Source: Arcuatula senhousia | Taxonomy: Eukaryota; Mollusca; Bivalvia; Mytilida; Mytilidae | Assembly (NCBI GenBank): GCA_963971305.1 | Contig: OZ020306.1 | Coordinates: forward strand, 33,687,512-33,751,511 | Length of the DNA: 64,000 nt | Direction: 5' to 3' | Part shown: positions 1 to 11,860 of the stretch, in pieces | Position numbering within the stretch: position 1 is the first letter of the stretch | Layout: every line of letters begins with the position of its first letter | Notes under the pieces: model-generated | What the model was told of the DNA's origin: nothing | The model's input: only the letters and a program-made list of their open reading frames with translations | The model's database searches: none | Made by a program: the position numbers and the translations under genes

Positions 1-360
1 TTGTACAATTTTGAAATCTTAAACAAAATGATAACAACACTATCAGGTAACTGCAACGTTTATTTATTACATGGTCTACATGTTTAACCTGCCTGGCAGG
101 CGTCTTCAGGACAGAGTGGTTCAGTATTTTTCCCTGAAGTACCAAAGGTGGTATCAAGGATTAACGTCATAATATAATAGTTATAGTCTTTGACGTTCTT
201 AGTAAAAACTTATAGCGTTATTCATTGTACATTATACCATTTGAATAGTTAATTTGTATTGTTTTAAAATTAGTTATTAATTTAATATTGATTTTAAAAA
301 AAGATTTATTAAAGTCTCTCAGTTGTTATTATTTTCATCGCTCTCATCCTGGTATACTGT

Positions 361-1324
361 TCAGGTGCTGCTGTAGATTGTGATAACATCGGTGTTGCTT
401 TCTGTTAGATCAATTGTTGATGGTACTGTTACATACCCATAATGGTTTGTAATATATTCCTCCCAGTTTCTGTATATTGTCTGGTCCTGGTTATTATCAT
501 TTTTGGTTTCACACACGTCGTTGTATTTTTCTTTTATGTATTCCTCCCATGATGCAAACTTTTTCATTGGTTTTTCATCTGGCATGGTGTCTGCGTTGAC
601 CGTTGACTCCCCTGAATCTGACAAGTAGAGGTCCTCTTCGAATAGCATCCTTTTCTGTGTTTCTTCCGGATACACCACTTTCGGTGTTTCTGATACAATT
701 CGAAATATCGGTCTATTTGATGCTGTGTTTGCTTCAAAAGGTGGTATCCATTTCTCTAATTTTGGCCATATATCGTGATGTTCCTTTTATTTCGTAGAAA
801 TCATTCTCCCCTGCCTCTGTGTGTCTGTGCTTTATGTGTTTTCTAATATTGAAGGTGCGGGTAAATTCCGCCGAACATATATTGCATCAAAACATTCTGA
901 TGGTATATTCATGGTATGAGCGGTGATGCCTTTTCAAAGTCGTTTCGCTCGCGAATTTCTTGTTACACTAAGTGCAGTTTATCTTTATCGTCTGGTCTGG
1001 TGGTTTTCTCGGAGCAGTTTTTGTATTAGCCATTAATTCCTTCTTTTTAAACCCCACGGTTGTAGGGTACCAAGCATCGTCAGTTCTGAGGCGAATGTTG
1101 ACGTCCCTTGTTGTCCTGACGATGCCGATAATTATTACGTCGTTGTTACTATGACTTTGTGATGTGAAATGTTCAGATACAGGTTTATATTTATTTCCTG
1201 TATTAATGTCCTGGAAATGTCCCCATAACCTTTGTTTTGGCGTATTTTTAGTTTGTCCCACGTATTGCAATTTGCACTTTTTACATTGTATCATGTAAAC
1301 TACATTTTTGATCAGTTTCAACAT
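361..1324 (-). pseudogene. GIY-YIG endonuclease plus C2H2 zinc-finger protein, broken
   Basis: Read on the minus strand from 1324. The first ~75 residues are a GIY-YIG nuclease domain: VVYMIQCKKCKLQYVGQT holds the two tyrosine motifs and the following R of KQRLWGH fits the catalytic arginine. GIY-YIG domains of this kind occur in Penelope-like retroelements. In the same frame, directly after the stop at about 968, lie two C2H2 zinc fingers (about 965-905 and 890-820), the first beginning CT-stop-CNKKF and ending HHRSYH, the second CNICSAEF to HIKHRH. A one-base shift then leads into an acidic tail (678-361) with two WEEYI repeats followed by short basic or aromatic residues. At least three in-frame stops or shifts make it a pseudogene. 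The start ATG is at 1322-1324; upstream sequence belongs to another repeat. Domain calls are confident; whether nuclease and fingers were one protein is inference. Confidence 0.6.
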
Positions 1325-1389
1325 CCTCTAACATATCTGATAACATTTAAATAAAACGTTCTGCTCTGGCAGAATGTTTTTTTTTATTT

Positions 1390-1613
1390 CAAATAGCAAA
1401 GGGATCACTACTCCATTTATTTTAATTCTAGCTGTTCAGTTACATCATATGGTTCCAAAACTCTCGTCGATCACTTGAACATACATGGTGTTTGTGTGAA
1501 CTATGATGAAGTCAGAAGGTTTAAGTTGGGCTTGGCTTCCAACGAAATTTACAAAATAAAAAAACGACTGTTTCATTCCCTCCGTTAATTCAGCATTTGG
1601 GTCCCTTGTCCAT
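1390..1613 (+). pseudogene. FEN-like amplified gene, copy X, N-terminal piece
   Basis: The frame reading LVDHLNIHGVCVNYDEVRRF resembles the N-terminal region of a large repeated gene family seen in bivalves and corals. The coding sequence stops at the insertion boundary at 1613 and resumes at 12229. The related copy at 36757-36899 is continuous across this point, which shows these bases belong to the same gene as the sequence after 12229. Frameshifts are present. Function of the family is not established; see the piece at 12229. Confidence 0.55.
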
Positions 1614-1646
1614 AATGCGTTCTCAATTAAAATTAGAAATTCTCAT
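1614..1646 (+). repeat. Left 33-bp terminal inverted repeat
   Basis: Pairs with 12196-12228 in inverted orientation with a single mismatch. Beyond 33 bp the two ends diverge until the 70-bp arrays. Confidence 0.75.
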
Positions 1647-1859
1647 TTACCATAAATTGCTCAAATTTACTTTGTTTTTCATACAAAAGACATAGAAATG
1701 CTAAATTGGATTTATTATGATAGAAAATGTCCCTCTCGTATTTTTACAGGTGCAAATCTGTCAAAACTGCATCTCTATTTTGTGAATCTTTAAAACTGAT
1801 CAAATTTTAGTCATTTCAGAATAAAACGGATATTTATTTTGCAATAAATGCCAAACTGT

Positions 1860-2215
1860 TATTTTTTTGTATGATTTATGTGTTTCATGTGTTTATCTCT
1901 GCATCCCACCCTGATGTATGACAATTAAGATGTATTTGTTCAACTTTTGCATTTCTCAGGTTCGGATGCCTGCATCTCACTCTGGTGGATGCTGATTCAA
2001 ATGATTTTTACACCTTTGGTATTTCTCAGGTTCGGATGCCTGCATCCCACCCTGGTGGATGCTGATTCCAATGGTTTTTACAACTTTGGAAATTCTCAGG
2101 TTCGGATGCCTGCATCCCACCCTGGTGGATGCTGATTCCAATGGTTTTTACAACTTTGGAAATTCTCAGGTTCGGATGCCTGCATCCCACCCTGGTGTAT
2201 GCAGATTTCAGTTTT
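1860..2215 (+). repeat. 70-bp tandem repeat array, about 4 units
   Basis: Units recur exactly every 70 bp (TTCTCAGG at 1953, 2023, 2093 and 2163), with a degenerate unit before. Each unit holds a conserved core of about 37 bp around GGATGCCTGCATCCCACCC and a variable spacer. The same core, inverted, makes up the array at 11226-11860. Confidence 0.85.
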
Positions 2216-2229
2216 ATATATATTTGTTG

Positions 2230-2570
2230 TATTTTTCAACCTGGTTAATGCCGATTTTATACGTGCCTGTCCTAAGCCAGGAATCGGCAATGTCAAAGAT
2301 TTTGTTTGTCTCTGCCATCTATCTATTTAATATTGTTCTATGTCCAGAAATTAGTCTTTCGTTGATAATTTAGGGATTGGTTTTGAATCTTATGTATTGT
2401 ATTTTAGTCTTGGGCCAATGCAAGACCGGGCAATCAGCAACCTCTGGTCATGTTGAAGACTGCTGGCTGTTTTCCATTGTGATATTTTAAATTCCCGTTT
2501 CATGTTGGTTTGTCGCGTACACTTATTCCACATCTCTTTATCATCTATTTATTTAAATATTAATCTGTTT
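2230..2570 (+). repeat. Dispersed mussel-type repeat
   Basis: Carries GTGCCTGTCCTAAGCCAGG, CTGCTGGCTGTTT and GTCGCGTACACTTATTCCAC in order. The same three words occur in the same order at 50940-51220. I recall closely similar words from mussel interspersed repeats. No coding potential seen. Confidence 0.6.
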
Positions 2571-4540
2571 CTGTTGTTTTTTGTCTGGTATGTGCAGTTT
2601 TTTGTTTGATACTTTTGAGGTGAAGATGTCTGCAACAAATCCAGGTTTTTAATTATACTTTACCACTAGATGGAATACTAACGTTCTAACTGTCTTGGAA
2701 ATCAATCATTATGCTAGTTTTTGGCCAGAGCACCTCTTATGAGTCTTTTTTTATAAACTTGGTAAATATAAAATATTGAAATAAAGTACTTAACACAGAC
2801 AAAACTGGATAACCATCTACTTATGTTTTCATTTGGTGCATATTTAACACAAAATCTCCGTAATTTTAATGATAGTTAACATCATGATTTAGATACTAAA
2901 TCAATCACTAAAAGCGCTGGATAATAATTATTGCACATTCATGTGGTTTGTATCAAAAAATAAAACTATAGCTAAAATTGTGCTTGGCAGAAAACCTGGT
3001 CTTTTTAATGCAACAAAAAGTGGTTACACTATATTTAAGTCATGCCACGCATACCTCTACTCAACTATATAATTAATGAAAGGAACAGGAAATAGATGAC
3101 CGACTCGGGCGACTGAAATGGAAAGGGACACGGTACTTTCACTACACCGCCACTACAACTTATCGTGTTTAAGCTGTGTACCAATTATACTAGTAATCAA
3201 TTCAGTATTAGCTGAGAACATATATACTGACAGACAATGTGTTTTCAAATGTTCCCGCACTCAACGTTCGAGTGGGCTATAAAAAGAGAAGACAAAAAAC
3301 CCAGAGACTGTGTGCTAAAACTCTTTCATGAAATCAATCTTTCCAGTAAAAAAAAGTATGAAATTTCAAAAAACAAATGTATTTATATTGAAGGCAATAC
3401 ATAAATAAGCTGTTGTCTTGTGACTTGTCTATTCTTGTAGTACACAAATGCAGATTCTAACACAAATTTTACATGAAATAGGTTAAAATATATAAAGGAA
3501 AATAATTGTCTTTTCTTGATGCAGATAATTGGCGATTAATTAATGGTGATGTGCATCGGAACCTGCTTCATTGTGCTGAATATATATGTAGTTGTTTCTT
3601 GAACAATCTGTATTGTATTGGCTAAATTGAAGTTTGACGGCGTGCTATTTTATGGGTTTATGCCATCCTTGTCCTTGTTATAGGCTTTAGGAGCCCTTTT
3701 CTTCATTCAAAACTTCTTTATTATGTCTATTAACTTGTCTTGATACCAAAATCCTCCTAAAAATAAAAAAAAATAAAGATATAATTAAATATATCAAATG
3801 CAGACGTCTTCGCCTGAAACAAGAAGAAGTCCGACAGGTCTTCAAATACAAGTTCCTATGGCAGCTCAGTTCAAAGATTCAAGGAAGTTCATTTTTTATG
3901 GATGATTGATAGACACATCGGTAAAAACACTGAACTTCACAGTGACCAAATTGGTCTATGATAACGCACTGGCAACGATGTCAATACACGGACAATATAG
4001 TTTCGTAACGCACGGACAACGGAAAAATACACAGAATTCAGATAGAATACAAAAATACCCACACAGAATTCAACAACGATTCAACTAATAATATGACTTT
4101 AAATGTTCTTATAAGTACAAGCATCAAAAAAATTAACGAGGGTAAAAATATTTTCTTTCTTATTATTTCGTTGTTTATATCTATATATTTTTGAATGAAA
4201 ACTTTCGTAGGGGAGGGCCTAACTGGAAAAATATTACTTTTGAACATACTACTATCCCCGAACTGCGACTATCCTCGTTGTCGTTGTGTTGTAGTTTTTG
4301 TTCGCAAACGTGACGTACCAAAAGTTTTTTTTGTATATCAAAATTGGTGCAGCTTCTGCATGGTACATGATGGTAAGATCATCTTGAAGTAGAAACTTAA
4401 ATTGCGGTAATTTTTATTTGTTTACCATTTCTCCATTACAACATTTTTGAACTATAATTTGAGCCGCAAGCACACAAATAACTATCCTACTCGCTCTGCA
4501 ATATATCAATCGCTTACAAGGCCAGTACCCATGAGGAGGG
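2571..4540. other. Non-coding interior, nothing recognised
   Basis: AT-rich sequence with short open frames only. No domain, splice-supported frame or clear repeat boundary found. Confidence 0.5.
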
Positions 4541-4542
4541 CA

Positions 4543-4699
4543 GAGGCGGATCGAGAGATTCTGATACGAGGGGGCCCAGTGACTGGCCTAAGAGGGGGGC
4601 CGCTTTGGTCACGCTTCAATAATTTCCTATACATTCAACCAAATTTTTCAACCAAAAGGGGGGGGGCGGGCCCCCATGCCCCCCCCCTGGATCCGCCTA
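4543..4699. mobile_element. G/C-run MITE-like element
   Basis: Bounded by inverted copies of AGGCGGATC near 4543 and 4699. The interior contains runs of G and C facing each other (about 4658-4687). A related GGCGGATCCAG word occurs at 30392, so this is a dispersed family. No target duplication identified. Confidence 0.4.
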
Positions 4700-4835
4700 T
4701 GGAGGGGGAGCGTTTGCACCCCTCCTTTTTGTAGAAAATACTAAATTCCTATGGTATAGATCTACTCTAGCACGCTAGGGAGTTTTGAAATATATTTTGT
4801 ACACGTTTGTACCCGTACATTTTCTTGAATATATA

Positions 4836-5067
4836 CATGAGGGGGGGGGTAGGACCTTTTTCGGGACACCGGGATTGGCCATATTTAAGCTCGGGATTCC
4901 GGGATTTGGATAATTTAAGTTCGGGATTCCGGGATAAAATTATATCAACATTACCGGTATTCGGGATTTTCTCATTTTTAAGTCGGGATGACGGGATTTT
5001 GTAAAAATTAGTTCGGGATGACGGGATCAGACCCCCTCCTACCCCCCCCCCCCCCCCCCCATACATG
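4836..5067. mobile_element. MITE with 30-bp periodic interior (CGGGAT words)
   Basis: Ends are inverted G-run repeats reading ATG-(G)n-TAGGA. The interior contains six words, mostly the doublet CGGGATTCCGGGAT or close variants, at 4861, 4891, 4921, 4951, 4982 and 5012, that is every 30-31 bp. Spacers are AT-rich. No coding sequence. Confidence 0.6.
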
Positions 5068-5490
5068 GGTTGTACACAACATAAACTACACAAATCAGAG
5101 TCGATATTTCTGAAAAAAAAAACTACTGTATAAAGGTTATGTAGAGTTCTACTGTCCTCTACTGTACGTTAATCTACAGAATTCAAAACGAGAGGCAACC
5201 TCAATTTGAAGGGCCTCTTGTTTTTCCCCCTAAAAATCACCCTGAAGCTGATTTGTGATGAAAAAATACACGTAAAAAAATATATATTCTTCTCATGTTC
5301 TTGCATATAAGACTAAGGTCGAGAAAAAATGTTCAGATGAATTATTTTTGCCTAAAAAAATGCTAATAAACGGTCTGTCCATTAAAAATATACATAAAAA
5401 CACACAAAAAAGAAAGCTAAAACCTGCTATCTGCGATCCTGAGCAGAAAATTTTAACGTCTCGAAACTAACAGACCCGGGCTAACAGAAT

Positions 5491-5790
5491 AAAGGGGTAG
5501 GTAAAAGGGGGGGGGGGGGTACATGCACGGATGAACGACCAATATGGCAATAAAAATGATAATCACGATGAACGACCAATAAAAAAATGATAATCACGAC
5601 ATGCACGGATGAACGACCAATATGGCAATAAAAATGATAATCACGATGAACGACCAATAAAAAAATGATAATCACGATGAACGAAAAATAAAATAGAGAA
5701 ACACGATGCACGATGAACCTCCATGCACGGCTGAACGGGAAATAAAAGTTGCTCAACACGATGCAAGAAAAAAAACCTTTACCACCCACA
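5491..5790. repeat. Short-period tandem repeat with G-run end
   Basis: A 78-bp unit (GCACGGATGAACGACC at 5525 and 5603) contains sub-repeats of about 37-41 bp with GATGAACGACCAATAA. A long G run sits at the left edge (about 5506-5519). The outer GGTAGGTAAA and its imperfect inverse near 5777 suggest short inverted ends. Non-coding. Confidence 0.5.
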
Positions 5791-6501
5791 ATCATGCAAT
5801 AAAAAACAGGTGCCCGATCTTTTTATTTGGAAAAAGTTTTATTTATTAGAAACAGTTGAGTGAATACGCTTCTGTAAGATCATATTCAAAGTTTAACTTA
5901 TTCTATGGTCCTTACCATTGCTGTGTTGTATCCATGCTCAAAAATGTGCCACAAGATCCATGACCATCCAAATCGAAAATGTTTCCGTTGTAAACATTGA
6001 TGACGTAAAAGTGACGTCATGGAAGTAATATTCCTTGGAATTTCTACGCAATATTGATTAACATTTTACTTTTCCATTTTATCGATAACTTACAAAAGTC
6101 CCATGGGTATTTTAAATAAATAATATCCTTTTTCACAGCTAGTAAAAAAAAATCTGCTTAACATAGAAATGAAAATGCGTGAAGAAAAACATTGCACTAT
6201 TTCACGCGTGTCTATTGGCCGTTAGAGGTAATGAGCCATTCAGACCGAATATTTTAAACTTGATGACGACCTGAATCTGACAACATCATCATGAAACACA
6301 TTGCACATGCCGATGAATGGTCTTGCTTGGTAAGCTTACTTTATAATTATTTTGTGTATTTGATTTCAATTAATTGAGCATAATATTATTCCTTTATGAT
6401 CTTTTATTTTCCTCCGGCTCCTTTTTGAAAATTAAAAAATTTTCTGACAGACAGACCGTCCCACTGGACCGTCCGCAAAAATAAAAAAAAAAATAGCAAA
6501 A

Positions 6502-6723
6502 TTGGGGCTTGTTTAGGGGGGGGGTACCAATATCCCATATCCCCATAAATTTTTCATCAAATATCCTGTATCCCAAAAATTGTTTTTTCAGTATCCCATA
6601 TCCCTGTAAATAAAATCGACAAAAATATCCCATATCCCAATAAGTTTTGCCTCAAATATCCCGTATCCCACTAAGAAAATGTGTGGATATCCCATATCCC
6701 AATATACCCTAAACAAGCCTCAA
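6502..6723. mobile_element. MITE with ~31-bp periodic interior (ATATCCC words), copy 1
   Basis: Ends are 17-bp inverted repeats TTGRGGCTTGTTTAGGG. The interior holds six doublets of the type ATATCCCATATCCC beginning near 6530, 6561, 6591, 6625, 6656 and 6687 (spacing 30-34). A second copy lies at 7011-7228 and a right-end fragment at 7729-7763. Confidence 0.65.
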
Positions 6724-6731
6724 AATTAAAG

Positions 6732-6896
6732 TGGCTCCCGCAGGGTTAAAAACGACCTGCGACCTGAGGGCTTTTTAAGGGCGACTTCCGACCTACACCT
6801 CATAAAATCGACTTATGCCAAAAAACGACCTGCGACCTCACGCCCCTTTTAAAAGCGACCTTGCGACCTGAGGGGGGGGTACCCTGCGGGAGCCCC
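6732..6896. mobile_element. MITE with ~30-bp periodic interior (CGACCT words)
   Basis: Ends are inverted GGCTCCCGCAGGGT. The 7-bp sequence ATTAAAG flanks both sides (6725-6731 and 6897-6903), a good target duplication. The interior has doublets such as CGACCTGCGACCT near 6753, 6782, 6826 and 6856. It abuts the preceding MITE almost directly. Confidence 0.65.
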
Positions 6897-7010
6897 ATTA
6901 AAGGACCACAAAGAGATACGAGCCGCAGCTAGCATGGCTAGCAACCCCTGTAAATAAATACTCATGTATATATGTTATTTTAGACGCACATCTGTTATTT
7001 AAAACTTTTA

Positions 7011-7303
7011 TTGGGGCTTGTTTAGGGGGGTACCAATATCCCATATCCCCGTAAATTTTTCATTAAATATCCTGTATCCCAAAAATGTTTTTCCAGTATC
7101 CCATATCCCTGTAAATAAAATGGACAAAAATATCCCATATCCCAATAAGTTTTGCCTCAAATATCCCGTATCCCACTAAGAAAATGTGTGGATATCCCAT
7201 ATCCCAATATACCCTAGACAAGCCTCAAAATTGACAAAAATGTCCCATATCCCAATAAGTTTTGCCTCAAATATCCCGTATCCCACTAAGAAAATGTGTG
7301 AAT
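7011..7303. mobile_element. ATATCCC MITE, copy 2 plus partial repeat
   Basis: 7011-7228 repeats 6502-6723, including both TTGGGGCTTGTTTAGGG-type ends. From 7229 to 7303 the right half of the interior is repeated again and then stops at the palindrome that begins at 7308. An isolated right end of the family is at 7729-7763. Confidence 0.6.
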
Positions 7304-7307
7304 ATAT

Positions 7308-7458
7308 ACAATATAATTATGTACATTGCCAGAAAATATAACATTTATTTACGCGAGCTTTAGAAACATGATAATGGCGAGCTTTTAGCGAGCTTTATTA
7401 TCATGTTTCGTAGCGAGCACAAATAATTGTTATATGATTGGCAATGTACGTATATTGT
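7308..7458. repeat. 151-bp long palindrome
   Basis: The arms ACAATATAAT...TACATTGCCA and TGGCAATGTACGTATATTGT are inverted, and the centre pairs AAACATGATAAT with ATTATCATGTTT. The whole could fold into one imperfect hairpin. It looks like a foldback MITE; no duplication assigned. Confidence 0.55.
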
Positions 7459-7899
7459 GTTTATCCTGCAACCCGAAATTGCCAACTGTAAAGCTGAAAA
7501 TAGCGATTTTGGGGCAAAAAACAAGTGAAGCCATCAAAGTGTTCGCCCAAGCATGTGCTGTGACGTTACTGGTTTACGATGTTTATACCTTGGCAATGCT
7601 CATACTGGGAAGTGGGACCAGTGGAAGTGATATCCTGTCAACACTAAAGTAATATCCTGCTAATGCACGGATATCATTCAACAATATCTGTATAGCTGTA
7701 TTGTACAATGAAATAGCTCATTGCAGCATAAATCCCATATCCCAATATACCCTAAACAGGCCTCTTTATTCAGTAATATAACCTCATATAACCCAAATTC
7801 AGCATTTTTATTTAACGTCAGTTGAGTTACTATTAAAATAGAAAAAAACAAGTAAATCTGTGAGCTAATGCTCACTAGTGATACCCCGCTCCCCAAACT

Positions 7900-8835
7900 A
7901 AGCCACTCATACAAGTTTAAATACTTGGTAAACAGGAAGTGGTTGACCTATGAACATAAAATCGCTATACACCATATAGGACTATAGGATAAAGCTGTAT
8001 ACAAAATATCAGACCTCTATCTCATGTACAACTGTAGTTGCTTGGGAAACTTTGACGGAAATTTTGCCTTTATGTCCATTATGTGTAAAAACCTAAGTAT
8101 TCGGTAAACAGGAAGTAGACTACCTGAGTACCTAGAGGTACCTAGGAATCTAAAATCGGTATACACCATATGGCACTATAGGATAAAACTGTATACTAAA
8201 TATCAAACCTTTATCTCATGTAGTTGCTTGGGAAACTTTGACGAAAATTTTGCATTTATGTGTATAAACCTAAGTATTCGGTAAACAGGAAGTAGACTAC
8301 TTAGGAGCATAAAAATTAAAAATCGGTATACACCATATGGCACTATAGGATAAAGCTGTATACAAAATATCAGACCTCTATCTCATGTAGTTGCTTGGGA
8401 AACTTTGACGGAAATTTTGCATTTATGTGTATAAACCTAAGTATTCGGTAAACAGGAAGTAGACTACTTAGGAGCATAAAATCGGTATACACCATATGGC
8501 AGCCGCACTATAGGATAAAGCTGTATATAAAATATCAGACCTCTATCTTATGTAGTTGCTTGGGAAACTTTGACGGAAATTTTGCATTTATGTGTATAAA
8601 CCTAAGTATTCGGTAAACAGGAAGTAGACTACTTAGGAGCATAAAATCGGTATACACCATATGGCACTATAGGATAAAGCTGTATACAAAATATCAGACC
8701 TCTATCTCATTATACTTAGAAAACTGTGACGGAAGTTTTGTTACGGACGGACAAACGGACGGACAAGGGTAAAACAGTATACCCCCCTCTTCTTCGAAGC
8801 GGGTCTATAAAAATCATGATTGTGTCTATAGCTAC
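7900..8835. mobile_element. Tandem-repeat element, 165-177-bp monomers, ACGG end
   Basis: About five monomers beginning at GGTAAACAGGAAGT (near 7927, 8103, 8280, 8447 and 8612). The array ends in an ACGG-type microsatellite (8736-8765) followed by a G/C-bearing tail. Monomer array plus ACGG microsatellite plus unique tail is the plan of 'pearl'-type elements described in bivalves. Non-coding. Confidence 0.6.
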
Positions 8836-11225
8836 AAAATGTATTAAGAACATGAAACTAGTACTACTGAATCTACGGAACATAATAAAGCGGAGAGTCT
8901 CTAAAACAAATGCTATTTATATTTATTTAGACAAAAATCAAAATACATCAAAAATCAAAATACTTCCTCGTATGACGTCATTTCCAATGTTCTAAATATT
9001 GACGTAGCTTTCGACGAAGCGTTCACGTTGAGCAATAAAATGTATACAAAATCAATAATACCCTGATTTAGCGATTTTGATAGAAATGTTTGGAACTTAA
9101 TAAATCACACCTTCGTTTTCGATTGTATGTAAAAAGTACCTTGTTAATGCCGAAATATCGGGTTACTTAAGGACCAACCATTTAACTTGAAAAGGGGGTG
9201 GTGGTTTTTTCCTAAAAAATATTCTGAAAATTAGTACATGTTTTGTGTATATGCCACATGTGTCGACCATCACATTTTTTTTTATAATCAATTTATTACA
9301 TACATCAGATTGACATAATAATACACATTTTTGTCACAGAATAATTTTGGTCTGAGTCAGAGCATGGAAGTATTAATTTGACAATTTGATACTTCCATGG
9401 TCAGAGTGTGGCCATTTTCGTTTTCACCGATTTTTACATGAAAATCAAGGGAAAATGTCAAATAACGAGATTTTCTAGCAATAAGGTGATTTTTAGCTCA
9501 CTGCTTTCCTTGTTGATAAACCATTAAACCAACAGATCAAAGATATTGCAAGTTATGAAATATGAGGTCTGATGAACATCAAAGCAGCATTTACAAGCAA
9601 GTATATCAAAGTTGAATTTTTGGGCCGATTCGGGGTTCTACTCCTTTCTCAAGACTCCTTTAAACAATGAAGCAAACTGTGCCAAAGAACATAAATGTAT
9701 ACTCTGAAAATAAACGGTTTTTTTCTCATTTCAGGAGTTTATTACACCAGTTCCAATCCTACATTTCTGGTATGCATCTAGACTATGTCATTTGTGCCCG
9801 TTTGAAAAACAACTGCACGTACATTATACCAAACGCCGTACCAGAGTGGAAGACTTCACAGCTTTACGTTATTTCAGAACGGATTTTAGTAACTGCGTAA
9901 ACCTTCATCATTGTCAATGCACCACAGACATTGCACAAACTTACGAGTGCTAATATCAGGACATAAAAAAATCATCTTCCTGTCAAGTTTCCCATAAACT
10001 CTGCTAGTGGATAGAGCTTCACAGCTGCAACAATTGTAGTGAACAGTCAACCCATAGACATCTGGATAGTGGTTTCTTTCACAGACGTATTATTAAAACA
10101 TAGAGGACCAGAAGGATCATCTACTTGTCAACTCTAGTACTTTGGTTATATGAAATAACACTTGTATCATTAATTTCCATGTTGAATGTATGATTTATTG
10201 AAAATGATCATTGTAAACGAAAAGTTCTGTGTTTATTTTTTCACTGCGCAATTTTCAGATATTCACCCTCTTTTGTAAAGGAACAAGTAAGAACTGCTTA
10301 GCCTTCCGAAGACTATTGAGTCCATGTCTGCTATTCACTTGTTTAATATTGAATGTTTTTGAAGTTGCCTAGCTGTTGTTTGTAATGACTGAGTTTGTCT
10401 TTGCTCTTCTGGATTTTTGACATTCAAATGCACTGTTTCTCTTGTATTCTTGATTTGATATATATTATAATTTTACCAGTTGGTCGATATGAATGTGTTG
10501 CATGTCACTGTGTCTAAAGCTAATGCTATCCATAATGAGACTTTACAAACATACAAATTTACCAGTATGCAGTTGGAGATAACATATGTGTTGTGGTCTC
10601 ATGTTCATTTACTCCATATCCTTTATAAATTATTAGTTACACATATTTAAAAAAAAAATCTGTAACAAATGCACAATTGAAACGTAATTACGTAACGCAT
10701 TAACAACAAAATGACCGATCCAAGAAGAGAAGACAACAAAAGGCAATACCAGAGATATTGTATATTGCATAATCCATTAGTTCAAATCTGATTTCAATGT
10801 ATGTTGAGTTAAACCAGATGTTATTGCACTTAATTTCCAATGCAATCTTAGAGCGGTGGTAGCACAAAACACAATACGACCATCACACATTAGCAAATCT
10901 TTACGACTGTTGGACATAATGTTGAAAGTTGCCTTGTTCAATAAAACAGATAGCCATAAAATTAACGGACATGGCGAAATATGTCCGACCGAACCAACTG
11001 TAAGACAAAATTTGATTCGATCCGACAGAAAATTTTTGAAAATTTAGTTGAACATATGGAGAAAAGATTGAAAATGCCATTTGGCCAGGCAGACCCTTTA
11101 TTTATTTTGCCAAGTCTGATAAAATTAAATAGAGCAACAATACCTTCTAATGATCAAAGAGAAAATCTTTTTGTACATTTTGAATATGCAGGCATCCGTA
11201 CGGTGCCACCGAACATTAGCAAATC
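8836..11225. other. Non-coding interior, nothing recognised
   Basis: AT-rich with only short open frames. A short inverted pair ATGGAAGTAT/ATACTTCCAT occurs near 9365-9400, and 10590-10650 resembles 32600-32660. No gene supported. Confidence 0.5.
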
Positions 11226-11860
11226 TTCAAGGTAAGTAGACTATTTGCATACACCAGGTTGGGATAAAGGCTTCTGAACCTGACATTTACAAACTTTGGA
11301 ACTTTGGAGACAGTCCGCAATTCATACAGTACACCAGGGTGGGATGCAGGCATCCGCACCTGACTCGAACAAAACTCCGAATTAAGTTGACATTCTGCAT
11401 ACACCAGGGTGGGATGCAGGCATCCGCACCTGACTTATACAAAACTCAGATTTATGTTGACATTCTTCATACACCAGGGTGGGATGCAGGCATCCGCACC
11501 TGACTTATACAAAACTCCGAATTAAGTTGACATTCTGCATACACCAGGGTGGGATGCAGGCATCCGCACCTGATTCGAACAAAACTCCGAATTAAGTTGA
11601 CATTCTGCATACACCAGGGTGGGATGCAGGCATCCGCACCTGACTCGAACAAAACTCCGAATTAAGTTGACATTCTGCATACACCAGGGTGGGATGCAGG
11701 CATCCGCACCTGTCAAATACAAAATTCAGAATTATGTTGACATTCTGCATACACCAGGGTGGGATGCAGGCATCTGCACCTGACTTATACAAAACTCAGA
11801 ATTAAGTTGATATTCTTCATTCACCAGGGTGGGATGCAGGCATCCGCACCTGTCAAATGA
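11226..11860 (-). repeat. 70-bp tandem repeat array, about 9 units
   Basis: ACACCAGGGT recurs every 70 bp from 11331 to 11751 (with a variant at 11821). The core is the reverse complement of the core in the array at 1860-2215. Spacers differ from that array and among units. Open frames across the array are by-products of repetition. Confidence 0.85.

Noticed and set aside
1947..2373. Overlapping open frames across the 70-bp array
   Set aside because: A 70-bp period is not a multiple of three, so repeated frames appear in all phases. They show no domain.
3270..3300. TATA-like GGGCTATAAAAAG
   Set aside because: No gene or other promoter element downstream; expected by chance in AT-rich DNA.
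6010..6022. CRE-like TGACGTCA
   Set aside because: Eight-base palindrome without a gene nearby; another near 8974. Chance cannot be excluded.
11226..11860. CRISPR-like regular repeats
   Set aside because: The spacers are similar to one another, the genome is animal, and the units are ordinary satellite monomers.
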